64,000 nucleotides of DNA, from NCBI GenBank assembly GCA_023138975.1, contig JAGLON010000023.1:62001-126000 (forward strand), written 5' to 3'. Position numbers and translations under genes: made by a program. The DNA is from Candidatus Zixiibacteriota bacterium (GTDB lineage Bacteria; Zixibacteria; MSB-5A5; GN15; JAAZOE01). Positions within the stretch are counted from its first letter, which is position 1. The number at the start of each line of letters is the position of its first letter. Below, in pieces: positions 16,625 to 24,959 of this stretch. The notes below the pieces were generated by a model. It was not told the origin of the DNA. It did no database searches and was given only the letters and a program-made list of their open reading frames with translations.

Positions 16625-16652
16625 GGGCTATAGTGCCCCAAAGGGGTGAACC
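16625..16652. repeat. Left arm of inverted repeat 'GGCTATAGTGCCCC'
   Basis: It reads GGGCTATAGTGCCCCAAAGG and continues to GGTGAACC. Its near-identical inverse is at 16904-16930. The arm itself contains the GCCCC-AAA-GGGG hairpin preceded by GCTATAGT. Confidence 0.75.
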
Positions 16653-16658
16653 TGCCAT

Positions 16659-16674
16659 TGCCAACCGAAGGTTG
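16659..16674. repeat. Short hairpin CCAACC-GAA-GGTTGG
   Basis: A perfect small stem-loop just after the left arm of the 16.6-16.9 kb inverted repeat, another example of the short hairpins that fill the gaps in this window. Confidence 0.5.
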
Positions 16675-16726
16675 GCATACTTATACTCGTTCCGTCAGAC
16701 TGAGTAACCTCGCAATCTCAGTGAAA

Positions 16727-16756
16727 CCGTAGGTCAAGACCCCTGCGGTCTTGACA
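16727..16756. repeat. Dispersed hairpin, family 'CCGTAGGT' (copy 2)
   Basis: CCGTAGGT is followed by a perfect stem CAAGACC/GGTCTTG around loop CCTGC, then ACA. It lies in the ~420-bp gap between glucokinase and the S41 protease, where no gene is seen. Confidence 0.85.
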
Positions 16757-16903
16757 CTCCCGACTGCCAAGTCACACGTCCACCTTGTTATTACCTTATG
16801 CGCCAAAGAAAAAGTGAACGGCCTTGTTTATCAAGTTTAATCTAAAATGGGTAGCACTGTAATTAAACTTGAAAAGTGAAAGAGTCGCTGGTTTATAGGT
16901 CGT

Positions 16904-16930
16904 GGTTCACCCCTTTGGGGCACTAAAGCC
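16904..16930. repeat. Right arm of inverted repeat
   Basis: It reads GGTTCACCCCTTTGGGGCAC then TAAAGCC. Its reverse complement matches 16625-16652 except that GGCTTTAG replaces GGCTATAG. The arms enclose about 250 bases. Confidence 0.75.
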
Positions 16931-16996
16931 GAATGAAAACCCAAACAGGTCGTAATAAGAAACCCGACACAGATCAGTTTAATACTCTCGGTAGAA

Positions 16997-18280
16997 TTAC
17001 ATACCTGCTTCTTCCATGGCACGTCCAAGGACTGGGTCATAATCTTCATACAGATTGTTTCTCGTGGGGATGATAGTTATATCCGGAGTAATTCCTACAC
17101 CTTCAAACGGAGAACCATCGGGAAGATATACTCGTTTTGTACCTATACTTATGGAGCCAATATCTCCAAATTGATAAGAATAAGGCTGACCGCTAGAACC
17201 GAAGCTGTTCTCACCAATGATTAAAGCACGTTTATTATCTTTGAACGAAACAACGAAGTCTTCAGCTGCAGAACCGGTTTTACGATCTATCAAGATAATC
17301 AACTTGCCTCTGAATAATGTATTATCTGGAGACGTAAAGGACGAACCCCACATCATATGAGAATCTCGGAACTTACCCCACCATGGGCCACTACTCTCTG
17401 CGTAATAGCGGAATAGGGCAATCGAAATCGGCGTGGATTCACTAAACCTTCGATATGGCTGATCCATCAGTGCAGCGGTCAACATTGAAGGAGCATTCCC
17501 CCCTGGATTACCACGAACATCAATTATAAGGGAACTAGCATCCTTGTACTTATCAACCATGTTCACAGCATCCTCAGCATGCTCTTGTTTTGCAAAAGAT
17601 GGTATTTTGATATATGCAACATCTGGATTCTTTATCCAGCTTCCAGTTGTCATATTTGAGTCGACCCGTTCATCGAGTGAATTTCTATTAATTAAGACTG
17701 TCTTAGAATCCCCCCTGTGATCTCTGAGGGTCATTGTGAATGATTCAGACAGATATGTGCTTAAAGCCCAGCCCTTGAAGGAGCCTCTTCTTGCAGATTC
17801 ACTGGAGGCGCATACTGATGGCTTCAATTTCTGATACAAAGACTCTACTGTAACACCGTCTATACTGTCGACGACATCGCCCACTCTTAGTCCAAGGATT
17901 CTTGACTCGACCACAACCCATTCATCATCAAAATACATCCATTCGAACCCAAGCGGCAACGCAATTCTATACTCTTCAAAATCTGTGTACGAGGTATGAC
18001 TGTTCTGCAGCAGTGCCATGTACTCCCGAGTCAAATGAGTAAAGGCACTCCTGTCTTCTGCTTGGATTGCCTTTGAGATGAACACCTGGAAAACTGAGTC
18101 GGCTTTTTCCGGACCATACGACGCACTTCCCCAATGAGCAAAGTACAAGGAAACAGCCTGATAAGTTTTTGATAAAATCCACACCCTATCTTTCAATGGT
18201 AGTGTGCCTGCTTTCGCATCGTTGAAACTCATTAAACTGATAATGTTTAACACTATAATGACATACAATAATAAGCGCAT
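16997..18280 (-). CDS. Secreted S41-family (C-terminal processing) peptidase
   Basis: This 427-residue protein has an N-terminal signal peptide (residues 1-24, ending NDAKA-G), a helical domain and a PDZ-like segment (~residues 120-150, GLRVGDVVDSIDGVTVESLYQ). A tail-specific protease core follows, with IIDVRGNPGGNAPS (~250), KTGSAAEDF carrying the expected nucleophilic Ser (~335) and 'RALIIGENSFGSSGQ' (~355). The lysine of CtpA-type GKG is replaced here by 'GSS', as in S41B-type members. It probably degrades proteins in the periplasm. It stands alone between two repeat-rich gaps. Confidence 0.88.
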   Translation of the reverse strand: MRLLLYVIIVLNIISLMSFNDAKAGTLPLKDRVWILSKTYQAVSLYFAHWGSASYGPEKADSVFQVFISKAIQAEDRSAFTHLTREYMALLQNSHTSYTDFEEYRIALPLGFEWMYFDDEWVVVESRILGLRVGDVVDSIDGVTVESLYQKLKPSVCASSESARRGSFKGWALSTYLSESFTMTLRDHRGDSKTVLINRNSLDERVDSNMTTGSWIKNPDVAYIKIPSFAKQEHAEDAVNMVDKYKDASSLIIDVRGNPGGNAPSMLTAALMDQPYRRFSESTPISIALFRYYAESSGPWWGKFRDSHMMWGSSFTSPDNTLFRGKLIILIDRKTGSAAEDFVVSFKDNKRALIIGENSFGSSGQPYSYQFGDIGSISIGTKRVYLPDGSPFEGVGITPDITIIPTRNNLYEDYDPVLGRAMEEAGM

Positions 18281-18610
18281 ATGGCTGCCCCTTGCTTATC
18301 TGTCTACATTAAAAGAGATATTAATAGTATAGTAATGTTGAGCTCAGAAGCCAATAGTAAGTTTCGGGTAATTTATCCCTCTTGTTAAAATGAGTCATTC
18401 TGTCGCATCAATTCTTTTGCCTGGCGGGCTATAGCCCTACTCTGCAGGATGTCCATACTTGCCCCAACAACAATTTCACTACCAATATACTACTAATCCC
18501 GAACACAGCTACTTAATAAACATCATCATTAGGGGATACCAATGGATACAACAATTTCGAATAAACAACATCTATCTTCTGAACCGGTAAACCTTAATTC
18601 AAAAATAAAA
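18281..18610. other. Gap without a recognisable gene
   Basis: This is the first third of a ~990-bp gap between the S41 protease and phosphoglucose isomerase. It has a self-complementary GGGCTATAGCCC (18426-18437), related to the GCTATAGT hairpins elsewhere. A 74-codon reading frame starting at 18542 runs on into the repeats that follow and is treated as part of them. Confidence 0.5.
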
Positions 18611-18616
18611 ACCCTA

Positions 18617-18805
18617 AAAATGAGCAAACAAAGCCAATTCGCTGTAAGTCACACTCAGAGTATGTATTACAGGGTATTTTATGAAAATTGGCTTGAGAAA
18701 ACATATGTTAATATGAAAAACGCAAGGTACCCGTCGCAGACGGGTGAAGCCATTTACTCGCCGTAGGCGGGTAAACCCATTTTAGTCGCAGATGAGTGAA
18801 GCCAT
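18617..18805. repeat. Mosaic repeat A with three tandem hairpin units
   Basis: It begins TAAAAATGAGCAAAC, goes directly into AAGCCAATTCGC, and continues ~65 bases to CATATGTTAATATGAAAAACG. Then three hairpin units follow in series: ACCCGTC-GCA-GACGGGT (18729-18745), ACTCGCC-GTA-GGCGGGT (18756-18772) and a degraded one (18784-18798). Each unit is followed by a form of GAAGCCATT or AAACCCATT. A diverged inverse copy lies at 46850-46995. Confidence 0.75.
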
Positions 18806-18895
18806 TAATTTTTTTTAATGTGTCTCCCCTGCCCCCGCTTTGCAGGGATAAGATAGTCTATTCTCGCCTGGCTCGAAGACTTTCTAACGAAAGCA

Positions 18896-18937
18896 GGGGT
18901 CCATGCGGAGATTGACCGTGCTCTGGCATGGATCCCC
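18896..18937. repeat. Imperfect inverted repeat
   Basis: GGGGTCCATGC at the left pairs with GCATGGATCCCC at the right, with one extra base, across a 19-base loop. It resembles the dispersed hairpins of intergenic DNA seen in many bacteria. No gene was found here. Confidence 0.6.
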
Positions 18938-19139
18938 GCGTCCGCGAGGATGACATATTGATTAACTTACTGCGAGTTGACAATTCCTGAATTCCCCTTT
19001 TAACGAGAATGTCGATATTAAAGCTGAGTCTATGGTAGCCCACAAAACTCGCTCTCGCTTGTAAGATTTTCTAAACAGTCGGGTGATGCCACTTTATAGC
19101 AAAAACTATAATTAAGAGGTAAGTAATCCGATCATCAGA

Positions 19140-19183
19140 CCTCCCCCTCGCCCCCTCCTTACTAAGGAGGGGGTTGGGGGTGG
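19140..19183. repeat. C-rich/G-rich palindrome
   Basis: CCCCCTCCTTA (19151-19161) is followed one base later by its inverse TAAGGAGGGGG (19163-19173), with C-runs before and G-runs after. Such an element could form a cruciform or an RNA hairpin; it lies ~90 bases after the phosphoglucose isomerase stop codon. Confidence 0.65.
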
Positions 19184-19273
19184 TTAACTTATTTCGGCAT
19201 ATTCAATACGAAAGCAGGAAAGCTTGCTGATAGAAAGATCGCCGACCTAAACCGTGCGAATAGAGACCAAGCT

Positions 19274-20971
19274 CTATCTCTTCAACAAATTCAAAAACTG
19301 AGCGAGTCCTGTCGCTGGATTTGTTTTTAGATTAACCGTAATTATTGGGCGTTTACGTTTCCTGAGAGCCAACAAATCGCCTTTGGCCTGAGCTCTTATA
19401 AGCCGCTCAAAAGTTATACGCATTTTTGGAATCTCGTAATCGAATTCATATTCACGCTCAAAAATAATAAAATGACCCTTCTGAGGTCCGCCCTTATACA
19501 GCTGGCCGATTGAGTGCAGATATCTGGGGCCGTAACCGCGAAGAGTAGTAATCTTGAATTTATCTCCGAGATACTCGCGAATCATAGCCAGCTTTTTCTC
19601 GACCGCCGGAGACATCTCGGTATAGCACAGCAGTGATAAATAATCGCCCTTATCCATACCATTGATAAACGATGACAGCAGTTTGTCTGGTTCCGGTTTC
19701 TGCTTGCCCAGTCCAGTGATTCCCTCCGCAGTTACGATGCTCATATTCGAATAATCATACATTGGTTCAACGACAACAACTTTTCGGGGACCACGGGGAC
19801 CTTTTAGAAGCATGGCGGTATTCTGTTTTGATTCGGTAACATTCGGCTCATCAAACGGATTAACGCCCATTATCGAAGAGGCAACGGCAGTAGCCATTTC
19901 CCATTTCAATATTTCCGCACCGAGGGAACTGCTGTCCGGCATTTTAATCTCAACAGCCGGTATTTTGGATGAAGGTTTAGGGGCTTTCGAAGGTTTATCT
20001 CCCATTGAATAATAAACAAAGAGACCGTCATTGGAGAAGTCCGCTTGTACACCTTTTTCTTCTCCCTCAATCGGGATTATACCCTTACCGCGCTTTCCGG
20101 TTGATTCCGCAACAAGTTGTTCAATCCAGGGGATAAACGGAGCGGTTTTCTTTGAGGCTGCGAATCGCAGTTTATCGCGGCCCGCATTGGCGCTCACGCC
20201 CATTAGCGTACCCAACTCAAGAGCGTCGTTTTTTTCCGGCGCGTCTTCCATCTTATCTAAAAATTCTTCGGCTGTTTTGAGCAGCCCGGTCAGATTCATT
20301 TTTGTAAATGCGCCCGGGACTAATCCAAAAAATGATAAGGCTGAATATCTTCCGCCAATATCCTCCGGATTATTGAAAACCTCACAAAAGCGATTTCGAC
20401 GAGCCATGCGATACAACTCCGAATACTCGTCGGTAATCGCCGCAAAGAAATTTCCCGCCTTTAACGGGCGCAAGTCTTTCAGCATTCTGAAAAAATACCT
20501 GAACTGTGACAGTGTCTCTATGGTCGTACCGGATTTGGAAGCAACAATATAGAATCCTTTGAGCGGATCCAAGGTACGCATAATCGATTCCATCTGACTC
20601 GGAGCGGTAGTATCAACTATATTGAATGATTTCAACCATGACTGCTTACCAAATACTTTTCCAAATACTTCCGGACAGAGTGAGGAGCCGCCCATGCCGA
20701 GAACAAACAGGTGCTCCGCTCCCGACTCCTTAACCTGCTCAACCAAACGCCCCATGCGTTCGACTTGAGGCTGCATCAAGCGGACAACATCGGTCCAGCC
20801 CAAACGGCTGACGATCTGCTCTTCAAACGCTTTTCCTCTTTTTCCAAACAATCCGGAATTTTGTTCAAGCACATCGGTAATGAAACCGGATGCTGTCATT
20901 TTCTTTAGTTCTTTCGCATACTTAGCCGAAAGATTCCCCGCCATGATTTTTTGCCGTGAAATATTTGCCAT
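19274..20971 (-). CDS. pgi: Glucose-6-phosphate isomerase, Tal-Pgi type
   Basis: It interconverts glucose-6-phosphate and fructose-6-phosphate. From ATG 20971 (AGGGGA eight bases upstream) the protein has 565 residues with two SIS domains. The motifs are VLGMGGSSLCPEVF (~90), VASKSGTTIETLSQFRY (~140), AITDEYSELYRMA (~175), DIGGRYSALSFFGLVP (~205) and EQLVAESTGKRGKG (~290). This sequence style is that of the isomerase half of bifunctional transaldolase/phosphoglucose isomerase proteins, not of the usual 450- or 550-residue PGI; the transaldolase half is absent here. Ribulose-phosphate epimerase lies two genes upstream on the same strand. Confidence 0.88.
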   Translation of the reverse strand: MANISRQKIMAGNLSAKYAKELKKMTASGFITDVLEQNSGLFGKRGKAFEEQIVSRLGWTDVVRLMQPQVERMGRLVEQVKESGAEHLFVLGMGGSSLCPEVFGKVFGKQSWLKSFNIVDTTAPSQMESIMRTLDPLKGFYIVASKSGTTIETLSQFRYFFRMLKDLRPLKAGNFFAAITDEYSELYRMARRNRFCEVFNNPEDIGGRYSALSFFGLVPGAFTKMNLTGLLKTAEEFLDKMEDAPEKNDALELGTLMGVSANAGRDKLRFAASKKTAPFIPWIEQLVAESTGKRGKGIIPIEGEEKGVQADFSNDGLFVYYSMGDKPSKAPKPSSKIPAVEIKMPDSSSLGAEILKWEMATAVASSIMGVNPFDEPNVTESKQNTAMLLKGPRGPRKVVVVEPMYDYSNMSIVTAEGITGLGKQKPEPDKLLSSFINGMDKGDYLSLLCYTEMSPAVEKKLAMIREYLGDKFKITTLRGYGPRYLHSIGQLYKGGPQKGHFIIFEREYEFDYEIPKMRITFERLIRAQAKGDLLALRKRKRPIITVNLKTNPATGLAQFLNLLKR

Positions 20972-21204
20972 TTTTAGTCCCCTAAGTAATATTATATTTT
21001 CCAATTAAAAAAAAGAATACCCAACCTCAAAGTCAAGATAATTGTAATTGATAACTCCGATTATTTCTTGATTTCTTTTATTTAAATCGATTAACTGCCG
21101 ATAGAACAATAATACTATTTTAGATCAACAAAAAAATGCCTCAAAACACACCGGATAATAGATATTTTTATTTGTTTGGAACAAAAGCATAACTATATGA
21201 TGCC

Positions 21205-21483
21205 TTAGTTTCGATTGATGCAGATCACTGAATCTTCCGAACCCCAAAAATTACCAGCATAATCATCGGCATCAGGATCATTCCACCAGATCCCATCAAT
21301 AAGATACTTAAACTGGTGCCGTCCCGGTGGTATTTTCAGGATTAGCTCGAAACGAGCACTTTTTTTTCTCATCGGTAACGACTGTTCATTCCATTTATTA
21401 AAGTCACCGACAAGAAATACTCGTTTAGCTTTACTGTCGGGCCAGACAAATTTTACCTGCCCGCTCTCCAAACGTTTGTACAA
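21205..21483 (-). CDS. Stand-alone CBM48/AMPK-type glycogen-binding domain protein
   Basis: This 92-residue protein consists of a single early-set carbohydrate module: 'VKFVWPDSKAKRVFLVGDFNKW', 'LPMRKKSARFELILKIPPGRHQFKYLIDG', 'WWNDPDADDYAGNFWGSEDSVI'. The Trp residues and the GRHQFKYLIDG strand match glycogen-binding domains of AMPK beta and isoamylase-type enzymes. No catalytic part is attached. The start is TTG at 21483, supported by GGGGGG shortly before it. It lies between sugar-metabolism genes, so a role in sensing or binding glycogen is plausible but inferred. Confidence 0.8.
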   Translation of the reverse strand: MYKRLESGQVKFVWPDSKAKRVFLVGDFNKWNEQSLPMRKKSARFELILKIPPGRHQFKYLIDGIWWNDPDADDYAGNFWGSEDSVICINRN

Positions 21484-21630
21484 AATATCCCCCCGGATAA
21501 ATAAATACTCAAATAACTTGAATCAAAATCTAACTATAATATTATACGGGATGTGAAATATTTCAGCTACAATTTTCTTTTATTACAGCTATAAAGAACG
21601 GATAATCGTCTCCGGTTTTGCGGAAATTAA

Positions 21631-22278
21631 TTAAAGACTTTTTAACTCTTTTACTAACTCCGCCGGTCTCTCAGCGCCGAAAAACGCCGAGCCCATTACC
21701 AGAATATCAACTCCCGCAGCTATCACTCCCGGCGCGGTCTTGCGATTGACACCGCCGTCAATTTGGATAGCGCATTTCAAACTATTATCTAAAATGTATT
21801 TTTTTATTGTAGAAACTCGTTCCAGAGATTCCTCGATAAACTTCTGCCCGCCGTATCCGGGAAAGACTGACATCACCAAAACCAAATCAACCTTGCTTAA
21901 GTGCGGAAGCACTTCCTCAACCGGTGTATCCGGATTTAGCGAAAGACCAGCTTTACAGCCCAGATCATAGATTAATTTTATATTTTTATCCGGGTTCGGC
22001 GCAACCTCAATATGAAAGGTCAGTAATTCTGTACCAGCTTTGGCAAAGGCTTCGAAAAAATTCTCCGGATTAGTTACCATGAGATGGGTATCGAGGTACA
22101 AGCCCGAAGACTTTCTAACCGCTTTGACCATATCCGGGCCAAGGGTAAGATTCGGCACAAAATGCCCGTCCATAACATCGATATGGAGCCAGTCGGCTCC
22201 GGCCTCTTCGGCCATGCGAACCTGTTCACCCATACGGGCGAAATCCGCTCCCAATATTGAAGGCGCTATTTTAATCAT
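21631..22278 (-). CDS. rpe: Ribulose-phosphate 3-epimerase
   Basis: It interconverts ribulose-5-phosphate and xylulose-5-phosphate in the pentose phosphate pathway. The 215-residue TIM barrel has all signature elements: APSILGADF (5-13), LHIDVMDGHFVPN (31-43, metal-binding His and Asp), THLMV (64-68), MSVFPGYGGQKF (~137-148) and QIDGGVN (~174) with phosphate-binding GSAFFGA (~196). The length is normal and the ATG start is unambiguous. It precedes the CBM48 and PGI genes on the same strand. Confidence 0.96.
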   Translation of the reverse strand: MIKIAPSILGADFARMGEQVRMAEEAGADWLHIDVMDGHFVPNLTLGPDMVKAVRKSSGLYLDTHLMVTNPENFFEAFAKAGTELLTFHIEVAPNPDKNIKLIYDLGCKAGLSLNPDTPVEEVLPHLSKVDLVLVMSVFPGYGGQKFIEESLERVSTIKKYILDNSLKCAIQIDGGVNRKTAPGVIAAGVDILVMGSAFFGAERPAELVKELKSL

Positions 22279-22406
22279 AATGAGCCAACATAATATGAAT
22301 AGCTCTTTGATTCAACAGGTTTTTTACCCGAATTGATTGACATATTCTCTGTCAGCCTTAACTTAGTTGTTAACAAAAACCTATGCCTACTGCGTCAAGA
22401 GTATAT

Positions 22407-24929
22407 ATGAAAATAAAACCGTCTATAAACCTGATAATAATTCCGTTGCTGGTTGCTGTCCTGTACAGCAGCCCAGCAGCCCGACCCGATTTTAGATTCC
22501 CCTCCGTCACAAAGCAGTCCGGTGATCAAAGCCAGAGCGCTTTAATTGAGCACCCTAATTCCGGTTTTGAGATTCATAAAATAAATCGCATGGGATTAAC
22601 CATTACCAATAACGGGTACTTTGGCAACGGATATCTCAGCTCTGCCATCGACCCGGAAACCGGCCAGAGAGTGTACGGATGTGAATACCCGCGTAATTCC
22701 GATATTGAATACCTCTGGGTCGGGGGTTTATGGATTGGCGCGGTTGTCGGCCGCGACACGGTGGTTTCTACGGCCGCCGAAGGTTATTATAACCTCGTCG
22801 AATTTTGGCCCGATACCGGAGAAGAAGGAAGCATGATTCGCCGCTCGTCTCAACCATTCTCACAGTATTATCACCCGGATGCTGTATCGGAAGAGGATAT
22901 TATCTCTGTTTACACAGATACCTTTACTCACTCTTCAGTTGTAGCGGTAGACCCAATTGACAACCGTCCCCACCATCCGTTGAATATTGAGGTAACTCAG
23001 AGAACTTATGCGTGGAGTTACCCTTATGCCGATGATTTTATTCTTTTTGATTTCGCGATTCGCAATATCGGAATTTATCCGCTAAAGCAAATCTATATTG
23101 GAATTGTCAATGATGCCGATGCCTATCACACATCAAAAAGTACTGGTGACGACACTTGGTTAGATGATATCTGCGGATATCGGGCCGTCATTCCTTCACC
23201 GATTTGGCCGGGATACGAGGACTCTATTCAAGTCGCGTGGGTTGCTGACAACGATGGCGACCCGACCAACGGAGTCTTTGACTTTACCTCCACAACCGGA
23301 GTCACCGCTACCAGAGTAATCCGCACACCCTCAGATAGTCTTGAGTATTCCTTTAACTGGTGGGTAACTCGCTACAGCGCTCAGGGCGATTGGGGACCGC
23401 GGCAGGTGACTGAGGAAAAACCGTATCGTGATTTCGGAGTCAACTTCGGTACTCCCTTGGGAGATAAAAACAAGTATTACATGCTCAGTACCCGAGAGTT
23501 TGACTATGACCAGCTTGAGTGCGCCGTCTCGCATTCCGGACAAAGTTGGATGGCCCCACCAGGTGACGCAATTAATTACGCGGACGGGCACAACTCAATT
23601 TATCTCTTTAATTTTGGTCCTTTTGACCTGCCCCCCGATTCCACTCTGCCGGTGACATTAGCCTATGTTGGAGGCGAAGACTTTCATCATAATCCCAACG
23701 CTTTTGAGGAGATATATGATCCCTATAACCCGGGAGTGTTTCAGAGACAGTTGAATTTTGAGAATCTTGGACTCAATTCAATCTGGGCCGATTGGATATA
23801 TGATAACCCGGGATACGATACCGACGGAGATGGCGACTCCGGTCTTGCTCAATGGTTTGTCAATCCTCAGGGAACTGATTCGACCTATGCGTTTTATCGA
23901 GGTGATGGAGTTCCTGATTTCCGTGGAGCCGCTCCGCCCCCTTCGCCCAAACTGTACGTGACCCCGGAATTTGGCAAACTTCTTATCCGATGGAATGGCC
24001 AGATATCTGAAAATTTCCTCGATGTCTTTTCAGGTGAAAAAGACTTTGAAGGCTACAAAGTATATTTCAGCGAAACTGACCGGTTTTCCGACTTTGTCCT
24101 AACTGCCACCCACGATAAACAGGACTACAATATTCATTCCTGGAATCCAACCCTGCGACGCTGGGAAATATCAAGTTCTCCGATTGAAATCGATTCTATT
24201 ATGATAATCTTCGGCCCTGATATTGAGCCGGATTTATATACCGAACAATTGCCCCTATCACCGGGCGCATCCAATAATCCAACCGATCGATATGTCTATT
24301 TTACAGCACAATACTGGAATCACTCTTCGCTTTCCAACCCCAAAGGAATCCACCGCCTCTACCCTGATGCCGATCCCAATGATCCGACCGATACGACTGA
24401 GGACGGCTATCATCGGTTTTATGAATATGAGTATATGCTGGAAAATCTAGCTCCTACCGTTCCGCTTTATATCTCGGTGACCGCCTTTGATTACGGCAGC
24501 CGCTCGCATATGCTGTCAGTACTGGAAAGCTCTCGCCTCGAAAACGCTACTCTATGCTATCCGCTCCTGTCCGCCGATGCGGTCGAGGATTCCGGCGAGA
24601 AGATAATAGTCTATCCCAATCCATACCGTATTGACGGAGGATATGCTAACGCCGGGTATGAAAATCGCGACCGGATTAAAACCGCCGAGCGAGCCCGGGC
24701 GATTCACTTTGCTAACTTGCCGAAAGTCTGCACTATTCGTATTTTCACAATAAGCGGTGATTTGGTGAAAGAGATAGAGCATTACCGACCCGATGGCGGC
24801 CCGGATGCCCAGGTTGAAACCTGGAATATGCTTTCGAGAAATACTCAGGTTATAACGACTGGAATATACCTGTGGTCGGTTCGCTCAGAGATGGGCGAAC
24901 AAATCGGAAAACTGGTAATTATAAAATAG
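22407..24929 (+). CDS. Large secreted protein with FlgD-like C-terminal domain
   Basis: The product, about 840 residues from ATG 22407, has a signal peptide (IIIPLLVAVLYSSPAA). An ATG at 22383 would only lengthen the N-region. The body carries repeated Asp/Tyr-rich beta segments ('YDTDGDGDSGLAQW' resembles a calcium-binding loop) and fibronectin-like strands. The last ~90 residues start with VYPNPYRIDGGYAN and end 'GEQIGKLVIIK', a FlgD-like Ig module typical of FCB secreted proteins. The family is conserved but of unknown role, probably exported to or through the outer membrane. Confidence 0.75.
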   Translation: MKIKPSINLIIIPLLVAVLYSSPAARPDFRFPSVTKQSGDQSQSALIEHPNSGFEIHKINRMGLTITNNGYFGNGYLSSAIDPETGQRVYGCEYPRNSDIEYLWVGGLWIGAVVGRDTVVSTAAEGYYNLVEFWPDTGEEGSMIRRSSQPFSQYYHPDAVSEEDIISVYTDTFTHSSVVAVDPIDNRPHHPLNIEVTQRTYAWSYPYADDFILFDFAIRNIGIYPLKQIYIGIVNDADAYHTSKSTGDDTWLDDICGYRAVIPSPIWPGYEDSIQVAWVADNDGDPTNGVFDFTSTTGVTATRVIRTPSDSLEYSFNWWVTRYSAQGDWGPRQVTEEKPYRDFGVNFGTPLGDKNKYYMLSTREFDYDQLECAVSHSGQSWMAPPGDAINYADGHNSIYLFNFGPFDLPPDSTLPVTLAYVGGEDFHHNPNAFEEIYDPYNPGVFQRQLNFENLGLNSIWADWIYDNPGYDTDGDGDSGLAQWFVNPQGTDSTYAFYRGDGVPDFRGAAPPPSPKLYVTPEFGKLLIRWNGQISENFLDVFSGEKDFEGYKVYFSETDRFSDFVLTATHDKQDYNIHSWNPTLRRWEISSSPIEIDSIMIIFGPDIEPDLYTEQLPLSPGASNNPTDRYVYFTAQYWNHSSLSNPKGIHRLYPDADPNDPTDTTEDGYHRFYEYEYMLENLAPTVPLYISVTAFDYGSRSHMLSVLESSRLENATLCYPLLSADAVEDSGEKIIVYPNPYRIDGGYANAGYENRDRIKTAERARAIHFANLPKVCTIRIFTISGDLVKEIEHYRPDGGPDAQVETWNMLSRNTQVITTGIYLWSVRSEMGEQIGKLVIIK

Positions 24930-24959
24930 CATCTACTCCGTCGACCTTAACAAATATCC

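Noticed and set aside
18542..18766. A 74-codon plus-strand frame as a real gene
   Set aside because: Its end consists of hairpin repeat units and its core recurs with a stop codon at 46.9 kb, so it is treated as part of a repeat.
18724..18805. CRISPR-like array at the three tandem palindromic units
   Set aside because: Units are adjacent with no unique spacers, differ in sequence, and no cas gene is present.
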